A DNA stretch of 64,000 nt from Actinoplanes oblitus. Its GTDB lineage: Bacteria > Actinomycetota > Actinomycetes > Mycobacteriales > Micromonosporaceae. The first letter of the stretch is position 1. Each line of letters starts with the position of its first letter. The notes under the pieces are model-generated. The model saw only the letters and a list, made by a program, of their open reading frames with translations. It was not told the DNA's origin and searched no databases. Location: the NCBI RefSeq assembly GCF_030252345.1, contig NZ_CP126980.1, positions 124,001 to 188,000 of the forward strand, in the 5' to 3' direction. Position numbers and translations under genes: made by a program. Below, piece by piece: positions 1 to 12,262 of the stretch.

Positions 1-1
1 C

Positions 2-322
2 GAGTGCGCGGCCGTGCTGGACAAGGTCGCCGCGGGTCTCGCGGCCGGGCGTTTCGAGGGCGACCCATGCCAGGTCACCGGCGCCGGCTGGATCGCCGAG
101 GAGGCCCTGGCCACCGCGCTCTACTGCTACCTGATCTCACCGGACGAGCCGGTCACCGTCCTCGGCCGGGCCGCCGCGTCCTCCGGCGACTCGGATTCGA
201 TCGCCTGCCTGGCCGGTGCGTTCGCGGGTGCGGCGCGCGGGCTCGGCGCCTGGCCGGGCGACTGGCAGACCCAGATCGAGTACTCGGACCGCCTGATGCG
301 CCTCGGCACCGCCTGGGACTGA
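2..322 (+). CDS. ADP-ribosylglycohydrolase family protein, C-terminal part (cut by window edge)
   Basis: The reading frame is open from the first bases and ends in TGA at 320-322, so only the last 106 codons are visible. Near the end it carries SSGDSDSIACLAGAFAGA. This fits the C-terminal metal-binding block of ADP-ribosylglycohydrolases, normally G-G-D-[ST]-D-[ST]-I-A with a following A-G-A. In that family two Asp residues of this block hold the Mg2+ pair that removes ADP-ribose from protein or nucleic acid. There is an Ala/Ser-Ser where many members have Gly-Gly. The N-terminal half lies outside the window, so full activity cannot be judged. Confidence 0.8.
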   Translation, partial: ECAAVLDKVAAGLAAGRFEGDPCQVTGAGWIAEEALATALYCYLISPDEPVTVLGRAAASSGDSDSIACLAGAFAGAARGLGAWPGDWQTQIEYSDRLMRLGTAWD

Positions 323-421
323 GGCCGCCCGTCCGAAGCCAAATCAAGATCAAAACCGCTTTCGGTACGCCGATCGCCGAGCGGCCGGAATGATCGTGGC
401 GCGACCGGGTTGAATGAGGGC

Positions 422-844
422 ATGCAGAACCTCCTTCCCGAGCCGCCGGCCACGCGCCTGCCGGCCGACGCCGAAGCCGACCAGGAGCTGGCCGCCGCCG
501 CGACCGCCGGCACCGACGAGGCGTTCAAAGCGGTCGCGGCCAAGTACCCGGCCTACAGCGCGGTGTGGGCCCCGCTGGCCGCTGACGCTCTGGCTGCCGG
601 CGAGCCGGTGACCGCTTATGCCTACGCCCGCACCGGGTACCACCGCGGCCTCGACGCCCTGCGCCGCAACGGCTGGAAGGGCCACGGGCCGGTGCCCTGG
701 TCGCACGAGCCGAACCAGGGTTTCCTCCGCTGCCTGCACGTGCTGTCCCAGGCCGCTGCAGCGATCGGCGAGGCTGACGAGGCGGCCCGCTGCGCCCAGT
801 TCCTCCGCGACAGCGACCCGGCCGCCGCCGACGCTCTCTCCTGA
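422..844 (+). CDS. DUF3151 domain-containing protein
   Basis: This 140-residue acidic, alanine-rich cytoplasmic protein starts MQNLLPEPPATRLP and contains the block RTGYHRGLDALRRNGWKGHG, both typical of the actinobacterial DUF3151 family. Its biochemical role is unknown. A TTG 12 bases upstream (410) is in frame, but ATG 422 puts the conserved LLPEPPATRLP at the N-terminus as in relatives. There is no signal peptide or membrane segment. A GC-rich hairpin follows at 851-881. In many actinobacteria this family lies near purine or central metabolism genes, as here. Confidence 0.85.
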   Translation: MQNLLPEPPATRLPADAEADQELAAAATAGTDEAFKAVAAKYPAYSAVWAPLAADALAAGEPVTAYAYARTGYHRGLDALRRNGWKGHGPVPWSHEPNQGFLRCLHVLSQAAAAIGEADEAARCAQFLRDSDPAAADALS

Positions 845-850
845 CCACAA

Positions 851-881
851 CGGCCCGGCCCAGACGAACTGGGTCGGGCCG
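851..881. terminator. GC-rich hairpin after DUF3151 gene
   Basis: A 13-bp stem (851-863 with 869-881, one mismatch) around a 5-base loop lies 7 bases after the DUF3151 stop. There is no T tract, which is common for actinobacterial terminators. A second short inverted repeat (ACCAGT/ACTGGT) follows directly. Confidence 0.6.
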
Positions 882-924
882 ACCAGTAGCCAACTGGTGG
901 TGTCAGCGCTCCTGCCACGGCCAG

Positions 925-1135
925 CAGGTCTCGTGGCTGGCGCTCACGGTGGTGTCCGCGCTCCGGATACCACCGTCACGGCCAGCCGGGGTTTGGTGGC
1001 TGGCGCTCAGGGTGGTGTCCGGGCTCCGGATACTACCGTTACGGCCAGCCGGGGTTTGGTGGCTGGCGCTCAGGGTGGTGTCCGGGCCCCGGATACCGCC
1101 CGGATACCACCGTTACGGCCAGCCAGGGCTGATCT
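925..1135. repeat. 63-bp tandem repeat array, each unit a long hairpin
   Basis: The block GTGGCTGGCGCTCA recurs at 933, 996 and 1059, an exact 63-bp period. Units 2 and 3 are almost identical, and the last unit carries a short internal duplication (GGATACC). Each unit holds GGCCAGCC facing GGCTGGC, with an outer CCGGATACCACC facing GGTGGTGTCCGG, so every repeat can fold into a stem of over 20 bp. It lies between convergent genes. It may add to termination or be a decayed palindromic repeat element. Confidence 0.8.
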
Positions 1136-1158
1136 TGACGGCGGCGCCGGTATCTCCC

Positions 1159-2118
1159 TCAGGAAGAAGGCGCGTAGACGGCCCAGGCTCCCGCCTCGGT
1201 CCACCAGGACCTCTTGCGGCTGGTCGAGCCGGCCACCCCGTCGTCAAGGAACTGCAGCTCACCCTCCCGGGGCAGCACCGACACGGCACGCCCGCGAGCC
1301 CGGCGCACCTCCACGCGTACCCGAGTGCCCTTGAAACGCTGCTTGACCACCACCGGAACCGCCACCGCGACCTCCACCCGGCCGTCGGCCGGGTTTCCCT
1401 CGGCCAGCAGCCGCAACCCGTCGAACTCGGCGTAACCACCGCCGTTGCCGATCGCGCAGGCCAGGATGGGCTCCTCGCCCTCGCTCAGGACGCTGTCGTC
1501 GACCTCGACCCGGCCCCGCCACGGGACCGCCGCGCCGCTGTCGTCGGCGCCACCGAGCAGCGCGCCGTCCAGGGTGACCGAGCCGCCGTCGTTGCGCAGC
1601 AGGTCGAGGCGTTTCGCCGAGCCGGCCAGCACCGCCTTGGCCACGTCGGACGGGCTGCGCGGCAGGCCCAGCTGCGCGGCGAGATCCGTGTCGCCGGCCG
1701 GGTCGAGCGGCAGGATCGCTACCGGCGGCAGGTCGGGCACGGTGCGGGTGGCGGCCAGGTCGGCGGGACGCTTGCTGGGCGGCGGCGCCCAGCGGCGAAC
1801 CATCCGGCGCACCACGGCCCGCAGCTGCCCGTCGGCGGCGACGGCCACCACCAGGCGCGGGCCGTCGGCCGGGCCCGGCCAGGTCAGGCCGTCGGTCCGG
1901 GCCGGCCCGTCGAACCGGGCCAGCACCGCGTCGATCTCCTGATCCGAACCGGCCAGCACCGTCTCCACCCGCGCGCCACCGTCCCGGAGCGCGTCGGCGC
2001 AGGCCAGCACGGGGGTCCGCGGGGTGGCGCAGAGGGCGTTGCACCCGCCGCAGCCGGCGGATCCGGAACCGCACGAGTCGCCCGACCCCTCGGCCAGGCT
2101 GAGGATGACGACCTCCAT
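1159..2118 (-). CDS. Diacylglycerol-kinase-like protein lacking the catalytic Gly-rich motif
   Basis: This 319-residue protein shares the layout of DAGK-catalytic/NAD-kinase-fold proteins. It has an LVVAVAADGQL strand-turn near residue 90, an ILPLDPAGDTDLAAQLGLP block matching the family pattern lgilPlGTgNdfAralGip, an A-x-x-I/V-L-A-G-x-x-x-x-x-D-L segment, and a C-terminal beta-rich region. The nucleotide-binding GGDGT is replaced by AADGQ and the GTGND by AGDTD, so kinase activity is doubtful. The N-terminus has four Cys (16, 23, 26, 30) in a Gly/Ser-rich stretch. It starts 3 bases after purA and is probably cotranscribed with it. Confidence 0.7.
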   Translation of the reverse strand: MEVVILSLAEGSGDSCGSGSAGCGGCNALCATPRTPVLACADALRDGGARVETVLAGSDQEIDAVLARFDGPARTDGLTWPGPADGPRLVVAVAADGQLRAVVRRMVRRWAPPPSKRPADLAATRTVPDLPPVAILPLDPAGDTDLAAQLGLPRSPSDVAKAVLAGSAKRLDLLRNDGGSVTLDGALLGGADDSGAAVPWRGRVEVDDSVLSEGEEPILACAIGNGGGYAEFDGLRLLAEGNPADGRVEVAVAVPVVVKQRFKGTRVRVEVRRARGRAVSVLPREGELQFLDDGVAGSTSRKRSWWTEAGAWAVYAPSS

Positions 2119-2121
2119 GAC

Positions 2122-3471
<1,350 letters not shown>

Positions 3472-3495
3472 TTACGCGACGTAGGATGGACCGTC

Positions 3496-4737
3496 GTGCG
3501 CGTACTTCTGATCGGCTCCGGTGGGCGCGAGCACGCGCTTGCCGTCGGGCTCGCCGCCGACCCGTCCGTCGAGTTCCTGGCCGCCGCGCCGGGAAACCCC
3601 GGGATCGCCCAGGTGGCGGAGCTGCACCCGGTGACCGCCACCGATCCGGCCGCTGTCGCGGCGCTCGCCGTCGAGCTGAGCGCCGACCTGGTTGTGATCG
3701 GCCCGGAGGCCCCGCTGGTGGCCGGCGTCGCCGACGCGGTCCGGGCCAAGGGCATCGCCTGCTTCGGCCCGTCCGCCGCCGCCGCGCGGCTGGAGGGCTC
3801 CAAGGCGTTCGCCAACGAGGTGATGGCGGCCGCCGGCGTGCCGACCGCGCGGTCGTTCGCGTGCACCACCGTCGAGCAGGCGAAAGCCGCGCTGGCCGAG
3901 TTCGGTGCGCCGTACGTGGTGAAGAACGACGGCCTGGCGGCCGGCAAGGGCGTCGTCGTCACCGACTCGCTGGACGCCGCGGTCAAGCACGCCGAGGAGT
4001 GCGGCAAGGTCGTCATCGAGGAGTTCCTGCCCGGTCCCGAGGTCTCGCTCTTCGTGATCACCGACGGCACCGCTGTCGCCCCGCTGATGCCGGCCCAGGA
4101 CTTCAAGCGGCTCAAGGACGGCGACGAGGGGCCGAACACCGGCGGCATGGGCGCTTACGCTCCGCTCGACTGGGCGCCGGACGACCTGACCGAGCGGGTG
4201 CTCCGGGAGACCGTGGAGCCGACCCTCGCCGAGATGCGCAGGCGCGGCACCCCGTTCGCCGGCCTGCTCTACGTCGGCCTCGCGCTCACCCCGGACGGGC
4301 CCAAGGTCATCGAGTTCAACGCCCGCTTCGGCGACCCGGAGACCCAGGTGGTGCTGGCCCTGCTGGCCACGCCGCTGGCCGGGCTGCTCAAGGCGGCCGC
4401 CACCGGCACGCTGGCCGGGCACCCGCCGCTGCGCTGGCACGACGGTGCCGCGGTCACCGTCGTGGTGGCCGCCCACAACTATCCGGCCACCCCGCGCACC
4501 GGTGACGTCATCGAGGGTGCCGAGGTGCCTGGCGTGATCCACGCCGGCACGGCACGCGACGCCGAGGGGCGGCTGATCTCGGCAGGTGGCCGGGTGCTCA
4601 GCGTCACCGCCACCGGCACCGACCTGAGCGCCGCGCGGGAGGCCGCCTATGCGCTGGTCGCGGGCGTCGCCCTGCCCGGCGCGCAGTTCCGCTCCGACAT
4701 CGCGCTGCGCGCGATCAAGGGCCAGATCAAGATCTGA
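3496..4737 (+). CDS. purD: Phosphoribosylamine-glycine ligase (GAR synthetase)
   Basis: This 413-residue ATP-grasp enzyme couples 5-phosphoribosylamine and glycine to GAR, step 2 of purine synthesis. The N-terminus MRVLLIGSGGREHALA, the ATP-grasp YVVKNDGLAAGKGVVV and the metal-binding EFNARFGDPETQ are all intact. GTG at 3496 puts the Rossmann glycine loop at residues 7-10 as in relatives. No strong ribosome site is visible, so translation may be leaderless. Two stacked hairpins close the gene. Confidence 0.97.
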   Translation: MRVLLIGSGGREHALAVGLAADPSVEFLAAAPGNPGIAQVAELHPVTATDPAAVAALAVELSADLVVIGPEAPLVAGVADAVRAKGIACFGPSAAAARLEGSKAFANEVMAAAGVPTARSFACTTVEQAKAALAEFGAPYVVKNDGLAAGKGVVVTDSLDAAVKHAEECGKVVIEEFLPGPEVSLFVITDGTAVAPLMPAQDFKRLKDGDEGPNTGGMGAYAPLDWAPDDLTERVLRETVEPTLAEMRRRGTPFAGLLYVGLALTPDGPKVIEFNARFGDPETQVVLALLATPLAGLLKAAATGTLAGHPPLRWHDGAAVTVVVAAHNYPATPRTGDVIEGAEVPGVIHAGTARDAEGRLISAGGRVLSVTATGTDLSAAREAAYALVAGVALPGAQFRSDIALRAIKGQIKI

Positions 4738-4740
4738 TTC

Positions 4741-4797
4741 CGGTACGCCGGGAGCCGCTCGCCCGTGGTCACGCGGCGAGCGGCTCCGGGCGTACGG
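4741..4797. terminator. Long hairpin after purD
   Basis: A 14-bp core (GGGAGCCGCTCGCC and its complement) with an outer GTACGCC/GGCGTAC pairing lies directly after the purD stop. It sits between convergent genes and can work on both strands. Confidence 0.7.
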
Positions 4798-4848
4798 AAA
4801 AGGGTGTGCGGTGATCGCGGGCAACCGCGACCGGACCGCACACCCTTT
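4798..4848. terminator. Second hairpin between purD and SCP2 gene
   Basis: AAAAGGGTGTGCGGT pairs with ACCGCACACCCTTT around a loop that holds a smaller CGCGGG/CCGCG hairpin. The A/T-flanked stem ends 7 bases before the convergent SCP2 gene's stop codon, so this is probably that gene's own terminator. Confidence 0.75.
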
Positions 4849-4855
4849 CGTGCTC

Positions 4856-5305
4856 TCAGGCCTTGGGGATGTCGAAGAGCTTGGCGATGCTGGCGGCCAG
4901 GGCCAGGTCGCCCTTCGCCTTGATCTTGCCGGTCATGAACAGCATCATCGGGTTGCCGTCGCCCGCCACGACCTTGAGGAAGGTCACCGCGTCCATGGTC
5001 ATGGCCAGCTTCGGGTCGCGGACCGGCTCGTTGGTGACGGTGCAGGCACCGTTCTCGATCACGGTCTCGTAGGTGTTCGACGCGCCGTTCGGGCCGGTGA
5101 TGATCCAGTGGATGACGGCCTGGGCGTCGCCCGCCTTGTCCGCGCGGAACAGGGTCGGCATCCGGTTGAAGACCTCGTCGAGGATCTTGCCGCGCGAGTC
5201 CGACGCCATGATCTCGCTGATCTTGGAGTCCGGAGTGGACTTGACGAGCTGGGCGAACTCCTTCGGGCCGATCGAGGAGAGCGACTCGAGGTTGAATTCA
5301 GTCAT
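4856..5305 (-). CDS. SCP-2 sterol transfer family protein
   Basis: This 149-residue cytoplasmic protein has a short N-terminal helix region followed by an SCP2 fold. Features include AVIHWIITG, the basic-acidic surface strands, KLAMTMDAVTFLKVVAG and a glycine-containing GKIKAKGDLALAASIAKLF near the C-terminus. SCP2 domains bind lipids or acyl chains in a hydrophobic tunnel, and the ligand here is unknown. The ATG start has AAAGG about 8 bases upstream. A second, unrelated-looking SCP-type gene lies at 12263. Confidence 0.85.
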   Translation of the reverse strand: MTEFNLESLSSIGPKEFAQLVKSTPDSKISEIMASDSRGKILDEVFNRMPTLFRADKAGDAQAVIHWIITGPNGASNTYETVIENGACTVTNEPVRDPKLAMTMDAVTFLKVVAGDGNPMMLFMTGKIKAKGDLALAASIAKLFDIPKA

Positions 5306-5457
5306 CGGTGGACCTTTCGGATGAGCGTCGAACTTACTCGCCAGTAACCTTAGTGAGAATGCCGCCTTTTCGTGCAGTCTGCCACCCCCAATTTCGTCGG
5401 CACCCGGTGTTAGCGGGTGCGGTGGGCCGTGTCGGGGCGCATGGAAGAATCGGTGCC

Positions 5458-6879
5458 GTGACCATCCCGAACGTGCTTGCCAGCCGCTACGCCTCCGCCG
5501 AACTCGTCACGCTCTGGTCCCCGGAGGAGAAGATCCGGATGGAGCGCCGGCTCTGGCTGGCCGTCCTGAAGGCCCAGCGTGATCTTGGTGTCGCGGTGCC
5601 CGAGGGCGCCGTCGAGGCGTACGAGTCAGTCCTCGACCAGGTCGACCTGGCCTCCATCGCGGCCCGCGAGCGGGTCACCCGGCACGACGTCAAGGCCCGC
5701 ATCGAGGAGTTCTCCGAGCTGGCCGGGTTCGAGCAGATCCACAAGGGAATGACCTCCCGGGACCTCACCGAGAACGTCGAGCAGCTGCAGATCCGGGCGT
5801 CGCTGGAGCTGATCCGGGACCGGGTGGTGGCCACCCTGGCCCGGCTGGCCGCGCTCGCCGTCGAGCACTCCGACCTGGTGCTGACCGGTCGCTCGCACAA
5901 CGTCGCGGCGCAGGCCACCACGCTCGGCAAGCGGTTCGCGTCGGCGACCGAGGAGCTGCTGATCGCGTACGAGCGGCTGACGGACCTGCTCGGCCGGTAC
6001 CCGCTGCGCGGCATCAAGGGCCCGGTCGGCACCGCCGCCGACCAGCTGGACCTGCTCGACGGCTCGTTCTCGTCGCTGGAGCAGCTGGAGGCCAAGGTCG
6101 CCGAGCACCTCGGCTTCACCCGGGTGCTCAGCAGCGTCGGCCAGGTCTACCCGCGCTCGCTCGACTTCGACGTGGTGTCCGCGCTGGCCCAGATCGTCGC
6201 CGGCCCCTCCTCGCTGGCCACCACGATCCGCCTGATGGTCGGCCAGGAGCTGGTCACCGAGGGCTTCAAGCCGGGGCAGGTGGGCTCCTCGGCGATGCCG
6301 CACAAGATGAACACCCGCTCGTCGGAGCGGGTGAACGGCCTGGCCGTGATCGTCCGGGGTTACCTGTCGATGGTCGGCGAGCTGGCCGGCGACCAGTGGA
6401 ACGAGGGCGACGTCTCCTGCTCGGTGGTGCGCCGGGTGGCCCTGCCGGACGCGTTCTTCGCCACCGACGGGCTGTTCCAGACGTTCCTCACCGTGCTCGA
6501 CGAGTTCGGCGCCTACCCCGCGGTGATCGCCCGCGAGCTGGACCGGTTCCTGCCGTTCCTGGCCACCACCAAGCTCCTGGTGGCCGCGGTGCGCAAGGGC
6601 GTCGGCCGCGAGGTGGCCCACGAGGTGATCAAGGAGCACGCGGTCGCCGTGGCGCTCGCCATGCGGGAGAAGGGCGTGGCGGTCAACGACCTCTTCGACC
6701 GGCTCGCCATCGACGGCCGGCTCCAGCTGTCCCGCGCCGAGATCGACGCCCTGGTCGCCGATCGGGCCGCGTTCGTCGGTGCCGCCCCGGCTCAGGTGCG
6801 TGCGGTGGCCGATCGGGTCGCCGAGATCGTCGAGCGGCACCCGGCCGCCGCCGGTTACGCCCCCGCGCCCATCCTTTGA
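5458..6879 (+). CDS. purB: Adenylosuccinate lyase
   Basis: This 473-residue member of the fumarase/aspartase superfamily cleaves SAICAR and adenylosuccinate, releasing fumarate twice in the purine pathway. It shows TSRDLTENVEQ, GRSHNVAAQATTLGKR and the signature SSAMPHKMNTRSSE, whose flexible loop carries the catalytic Ser. GTG 5458 is chosen because GGAAGA lies 9 bases upstream and the product then begins TIPNVLASRYAS, as in relatives. The frame extends further upstream without a good start. Confidence 0.96.
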   Translation: MTIPNVLASRYASAELVTLWSPEEKIRMERRLWLAVLKAQRDLGVAVPEGAVEAYESVLDQVDLASIAARERVTRHDVKARIEEFSELAGFEQIHKGMTSRDLTENVEQLQIRASLELIRDRVVATLARLAALAVEHSDLVLTGRSHNVAAQATTLGKRFASATEELLIAYERLTDLLGRYPLRGIKGPVGTAADQLDLLDGSFSSLEQLEAKVAEHLGFTRVLSSVGQVYPRSLDFDVVSALAQIVAGPSSLATTIRLMVGQELVTEGFKPGQVGSSAMPHKMNTRSSERVNGLAVIVRGYLSMVGELAGDQWNEGDVSCSVVRRVALPDAFFATDGLFQTFLTVLDEFGAYPAVIARELDRFLPFLATTKLLVAAVRKGVGREVAHEVIKEHAVAVALAMREKGVAVNDLFDRLAIDGRLQLSRAEIDALVADRAAFVGAAPAQVRAVADRVAEIVERHPAAAGYAPAPIL

Positions 6880-6941
6880 ACTGCTTGAACAGTTGACCAG
6901 GTAGGCTCCTTCGTGCTTACACCTATCAGTCAGGAGTGCCC

Positions 6942-7193
6942 GTGGCTCGCGTCGTGGTCGACGTCATGCTCAAGCCGGAGATCCTGGATCCGCAGGGTCA
7001 GGCGGTGGCGAATGCCCTGCCCCGGCTCGGCGTCACCGATGTCTCCTCTGTCCGCATCGGCCGTCGGATCGAGATCGAATTCGATGGCGAACCCGACCTG
7101 GATCGGGCTCGTGAGATCGCCGACAAGCTGCTCGCCAACCCCGTGATCGAGGACTACCAGGTCCGGGTCGTGGCTGCGGCGGAGGTTGCCTGA
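6942..7193 (+). CDS. purS: Phosphoribosylformylglycinamidine synthase subunit PurS
   Basis: This 83-residue bridging subunit holds PurQ and PurL together and helps channel ammonia. The product [21 protein letters not shown] and the later [10 protein letters not shown] strands match PurS. An earlier in-frame GTG at 6936 lies inside the ribosome site CAGGAG (6931-6936), so GTG 6942, five bases after AGGAG, is the better start. It is first in the purS-purQ-purL unit, with two bases to purQ. Confidence 0.94.
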   Translation: MARVVVDVMLKPEILDPQGQAVANALPRLGVTDVSSVRIGRRIEIEFDGEPDLDRAREIADKLLANPVIEDYQVRVVAAAEVA

Positions 7194-7195
7194 CC

Positions 7196-7896
7196 ATGCG
7201 GATCGGTGTGGTCACCTTCCCCGGATCATTGGACGACGGGGACGCCGCCCGCGCCGCCCGGATCGCCGGCGCCGAGGCCGTCCGCCTCTGGCACGGGGAC
7301 CCGGATCTGCACGGGGTGGACGCCGTGGTCCTGCCCGGCGGCTTCTCGTACGGCGACTATCTGCGCTGTGGCGCCATCGCGCGATTCGCTCCGGTGATGG
7401 AGACGATCGTCGACGCGGCCCGTGGCGGCCTGCCCGTGCTGGGCATCTGCAACGGCTTCCAGGTCCTCTGCGAGGCGCACCTGCTGCCCGGCGCGCTGAC
7501 CCGGAACCAGCACCTGCACTTCCGCAACCGAGACCAGTGGCTCAAGGTCGAGGCCACGAACACCGCCTGGACCAACGGCTTCACGCCCGGCCAGGAGATC
7601 CTCATCCCGGTGAAGAACGGTGAGGGCTGCTACGTCGCCGACCCGGCCACCCTCGACAAGCTCGAGGCCGAGGGCCGCGTGATCGCGCGATACATCAAGG
7701 GCAACCCGAACGGGTCGCAGCGCGACATCGCCGGTATCACCAACGAGGCCGGCAACGTCGTCGGCATCATGCCGCACCCGGAACACGCCGTGGAGGCGCT
7801 GACCGGACCGTCGCTCGACGGCCTCGGCTTCTTCACCTCCGTCCTGCGGGCCCTGGCGGGGTCGTCAGCGGGCGGTCAGCTCGCAGGGGGACAGCA

Positions 7897-7900
<4 letters not shown>
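7196..7900 (+). CDS. purQ: Phosphoribosylformylglycinamidine synthase subunit PurQ
   Basis: This 234-residue class I glutamine amidotransferase supplies ammonia to PurL for the FGAR to FGAM step. The nucleophile is Cys85 in GICNGFQVL, and the His-Glu of the triad is in MPHPEHAVE near the C-terminus. [15 protein letters not shown] is the usual oxyanion-side block. Its stop codon overlaps the purL GTG start (GTGA), which implies coupled translation. Confidence 0.97.
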
Positions 7901-10275
<2,375 letters not shown>

Positions 10276-10289
10276 CCGGCACATAGCGA

Positions 10290-10323
10290 AAAGGGCCCCG
10301 CGCGATCGCGCGGGGCCCTTTCT
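10290..10323. terminator. Perfect palindromic terminator after purL
   Basis: AAGGGCCCCGCGCGATCGCGCGGGGCCCTT is interpreted here as two 15-base arms (10291-10305 and 10306-10320) flanked by AAAA and TTTCT. It closes purSQL and also serves the convergent membrane protein gene ending at 10343. Confidence 0.9.
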
Positions 10324-10342
10324 CGTTGCCTACCTGGTCAGG

Positions 10343-12100
10343 TCACTCTTCCCAGTCGCGGTTGCCGCGCCGGTGCGGGTCCTGCCCGTACGGCCCGGGC
10401 TGTGCCTGGTTGCCGTAGTTGCCGCCGTGCTGGTCGTAGCCCGGCTGCTGGCCGTAGCCGGCCTGGTCGGGCTGGCCGTAGCCACCCTGCGCCTGGTCGT
10501 AGCCGGCCTGGTCGTAACCGCCGTGACCCTGGTCGTAGCCGGCGCCGTACCCGCCGGCGCCGCCGTAGGTGCCACCGTTGTCCGCCTGGTTGCCCCAGCC
10601 GGCCTGGTCGTCGTAGCCGCCACCGTAACCGTCGTTGTTCGGCTGGTAGAGGTTGGTGTGCTCGTCGTACCGCTGCGGCTGCTGCGGCTGCTCCGGCTGG
10701 TACATGCTGGTGTGCTCGTCGTAGCGCTGCTGGCCGTTGTCGTAACCGCCGGCCTGCGCGCCGTACTGACCGCCGTCGGCGTACTCACCGCCGCCGTAGC
10801 CACCCTGGTTGTCCCACTGGCTGCCGGCCGCGCCGCCGCCGCCGACGAAGCCACCGGCCGGCGGCATCGGAGCGCCGTACGGGTCGGGGAACTCGTCCTC
10901 GACCGGCGCCCGGTGGATCATCGTGGGGGCGTCGCCGATACCGCCCGCGCCCATCGCGGCGCCCATCCCGGGGCCGGCCACCATGGTGGCGTCGTTGCCG
11001 CGGGCGCCGACCGGCGCGGCCACCCGGGTGGCGTCAGCGGCGTACCGGCCGGGGCCGGCCGGACTGCCGATCGGGCCGCCGCCGAAGCCGTCCGCGTCGT
11101 CGTCGTTGTTGTTCTGCGCGCTCTTGCGGCGCAGCATGACCAGCACCATCGCGCCGATCCCGGCCGCCACCAGCAGGCCGCCGACGACCAGCAGCATCCA
11201 GGAGATGCCACCGTCCTCGGAGGCATTGGTGGTGTCCGCCGCGACAGTGTTCGCCGCGGTGGCCGCGTCGGTGGTCGGCTCGTCGTCCTCGGTGGCCTCG
11301 TCGGCAGGCGTCGCGCTGGCCGAGACGCTCGGCGAGGCGCTCGCCGAGGCGGACGCGGCGGCGGCCGGCTTGAGGGTGACGGTGGCGCTGACGCTCCGGT
11401 TGGCCCGGCCGTTGACAGTGGTCTTGCCGCCCTTGTAGCCGTCCAGGACGGCGCCGACGGTGATCGATCCCGGCGAGATCGGCTGCGCGTCGGACGAGGT
11501 GAAGGCGAACTGGCCGTCCCCGTCGGTGGTCGCCTGGTACGTGTGGCCCTGGCTGTCGGTCATCGCGACGCTGGCGCCGGCGAGCCGGGTGCCGTCGACG
11601 GCGCGGACCTTGCCGGAGACCTGCCGGACCGTCTTCGGCGCCTCGGGGCCCTTAGCGGTGATCTTCACCTTCCGCGTGGTGGGCGGGGAGCCGGCGACGG
11701 TGGCCGTCACCTGGAAGAAGAGATCCTGCGTCTGACCCTGGCCGACCTGCGGCAGCGCGATCTGCGCGTTGAAGGACTGCTTCTGCCCGACGGGGATGGT
11801 GGCGGTCTGGCTCCCGCAGCCGCTGTTGCACGCGCCGCCGGCGAGCTCGGCCACGATGCCGACGTTGGGATCGCCGCCGCCCTGCTCGCCACCGGTGCCC
11901 CCGCCGTCGCCCTGCGACCCGGGGTTACCAACCGTGTACGACACGGTTACAGTGGTGCCGGAGGCGCCGCTCAGCGACTCGGGCATCTGCACGGTGGGTG
12001 AGTCAGCCAGTGCAGCAGTCTGCACGCCGGCCACCAGGCCGACGACCAGCGCCAGGAACGCACCGGCCTGGATCGCCCGGCCTCGTAGGTGCGTTGTCAC
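10343..12100 (-). CDS. Secreted/membrane-anchored protein with CNA-B-like domain and low-complexity cytoplasmic tail
   Basis: This is a 585-residue protein from GTG 12100, with AAGG 8-9 bases upstream; GTG 12115 is an alternative. A signal sequence ends near ALADS (residue 32). The extracytoplasmic part has a beta-rich domain with a Cys pair (GACNSGCG) and a carboxypeptidase-regulatory/CNA-B-like domain starting VSGKVRAVDGTRLAGASV. A Ser/Ala/Asp-rich linker and one membrane helix (ISWMLLVVGGLLVAAGIGAM, about residues 297-322) follow. The tail of about 260 residues is rich in Gly, Tyr, Gln and Asp and holds repeated Thr motifs (DATMVAGP, APTMIHRAP, YDEHTSMYQP, YDEHTNLYQP). The function is unknown. 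The layout suggests an envelope protein with a phosphorylatable tail. Confidence 0.8.
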   Translation of the reverse strand: MTTHLRGRAIQAGAFLALVVGLVAGVQTAALADSPTVQMPESLSGASGTTVTVSYTVGNPGSQGDGGGTGGEQGGGDPNVGIVAELAGGACNSGCGSQTATIPVGQKQSFNAQIALPQVGQGQTQDLFFQVTATVAGSPPTTRKVKITAKGPEAPKTVRQVSGKVRAVDGTRLAGASVAMTDSQGHTYQATTDGDGQFAFTSSDAQPISPGSITVGAVLDGYKGGKTTVNGRANRSVSATVTLKPAAAASASASASPSVSASATPADEATEDDEPTTDAATAANTVAADTTNASEDGGISWMLLVVGGLLVAAGIGAMVLVMLRRKSAQNNNDDDADGFGGGPIGSPAGPGRYAADATRVAAPVGARGNDATMVAGPGMGAAMGAGGIGDAPTMIHRAPVEDEFPDPYGAPMPPAGGFVGGGGAAGSQWDNQGGYGGGEYADGGQYGAQAGGYDNGQQRYDEHTSMYQPEQPQQPQRYDEHTNLYQPNNDGYGGGYDDQAGWGNQADNGGTYGGAGGYGAGYDQGHGGYDQAGYDQAQGGYGQPDQAGYGQQPGYDQHGGNYGNQAQPGPYGQDPHRRGNRDWEE

Positions 12101-12262
12101 GTCCACCGCCTTCACCGCCTTCCGTGTCGCGCGGTCTCCGGCTTCCTGCCCGTCAGATCTCCCGCGACTCATACGCCGTCGGCAACTATGCCTTGTCGCA
12201 CGCCTTTTGCGCGACCCAGGGGCGTGTGCCGTTGTCGGCGAACCGCGTCGTATCGTCCCGAC

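Noticed and set aside
925..1135. CRISPR array
   Set aside because: The 63-bp units are directly adjacent with no unique spacers, and no cas genes are present in the window.
6880..6941. Riboswitch or purine operator before purS
   Set aside because: Only a short AACTG/CAGTT hairpin and weak promoter-like words are visible, not enough to call a regulator.
10402..11139. Arg/Pro-rich plus-strand frame opposite the low-complexity tail
   Set aside because: It mirrors the Gly/Tyr/Gln repeats of the real gene and has no independent support.
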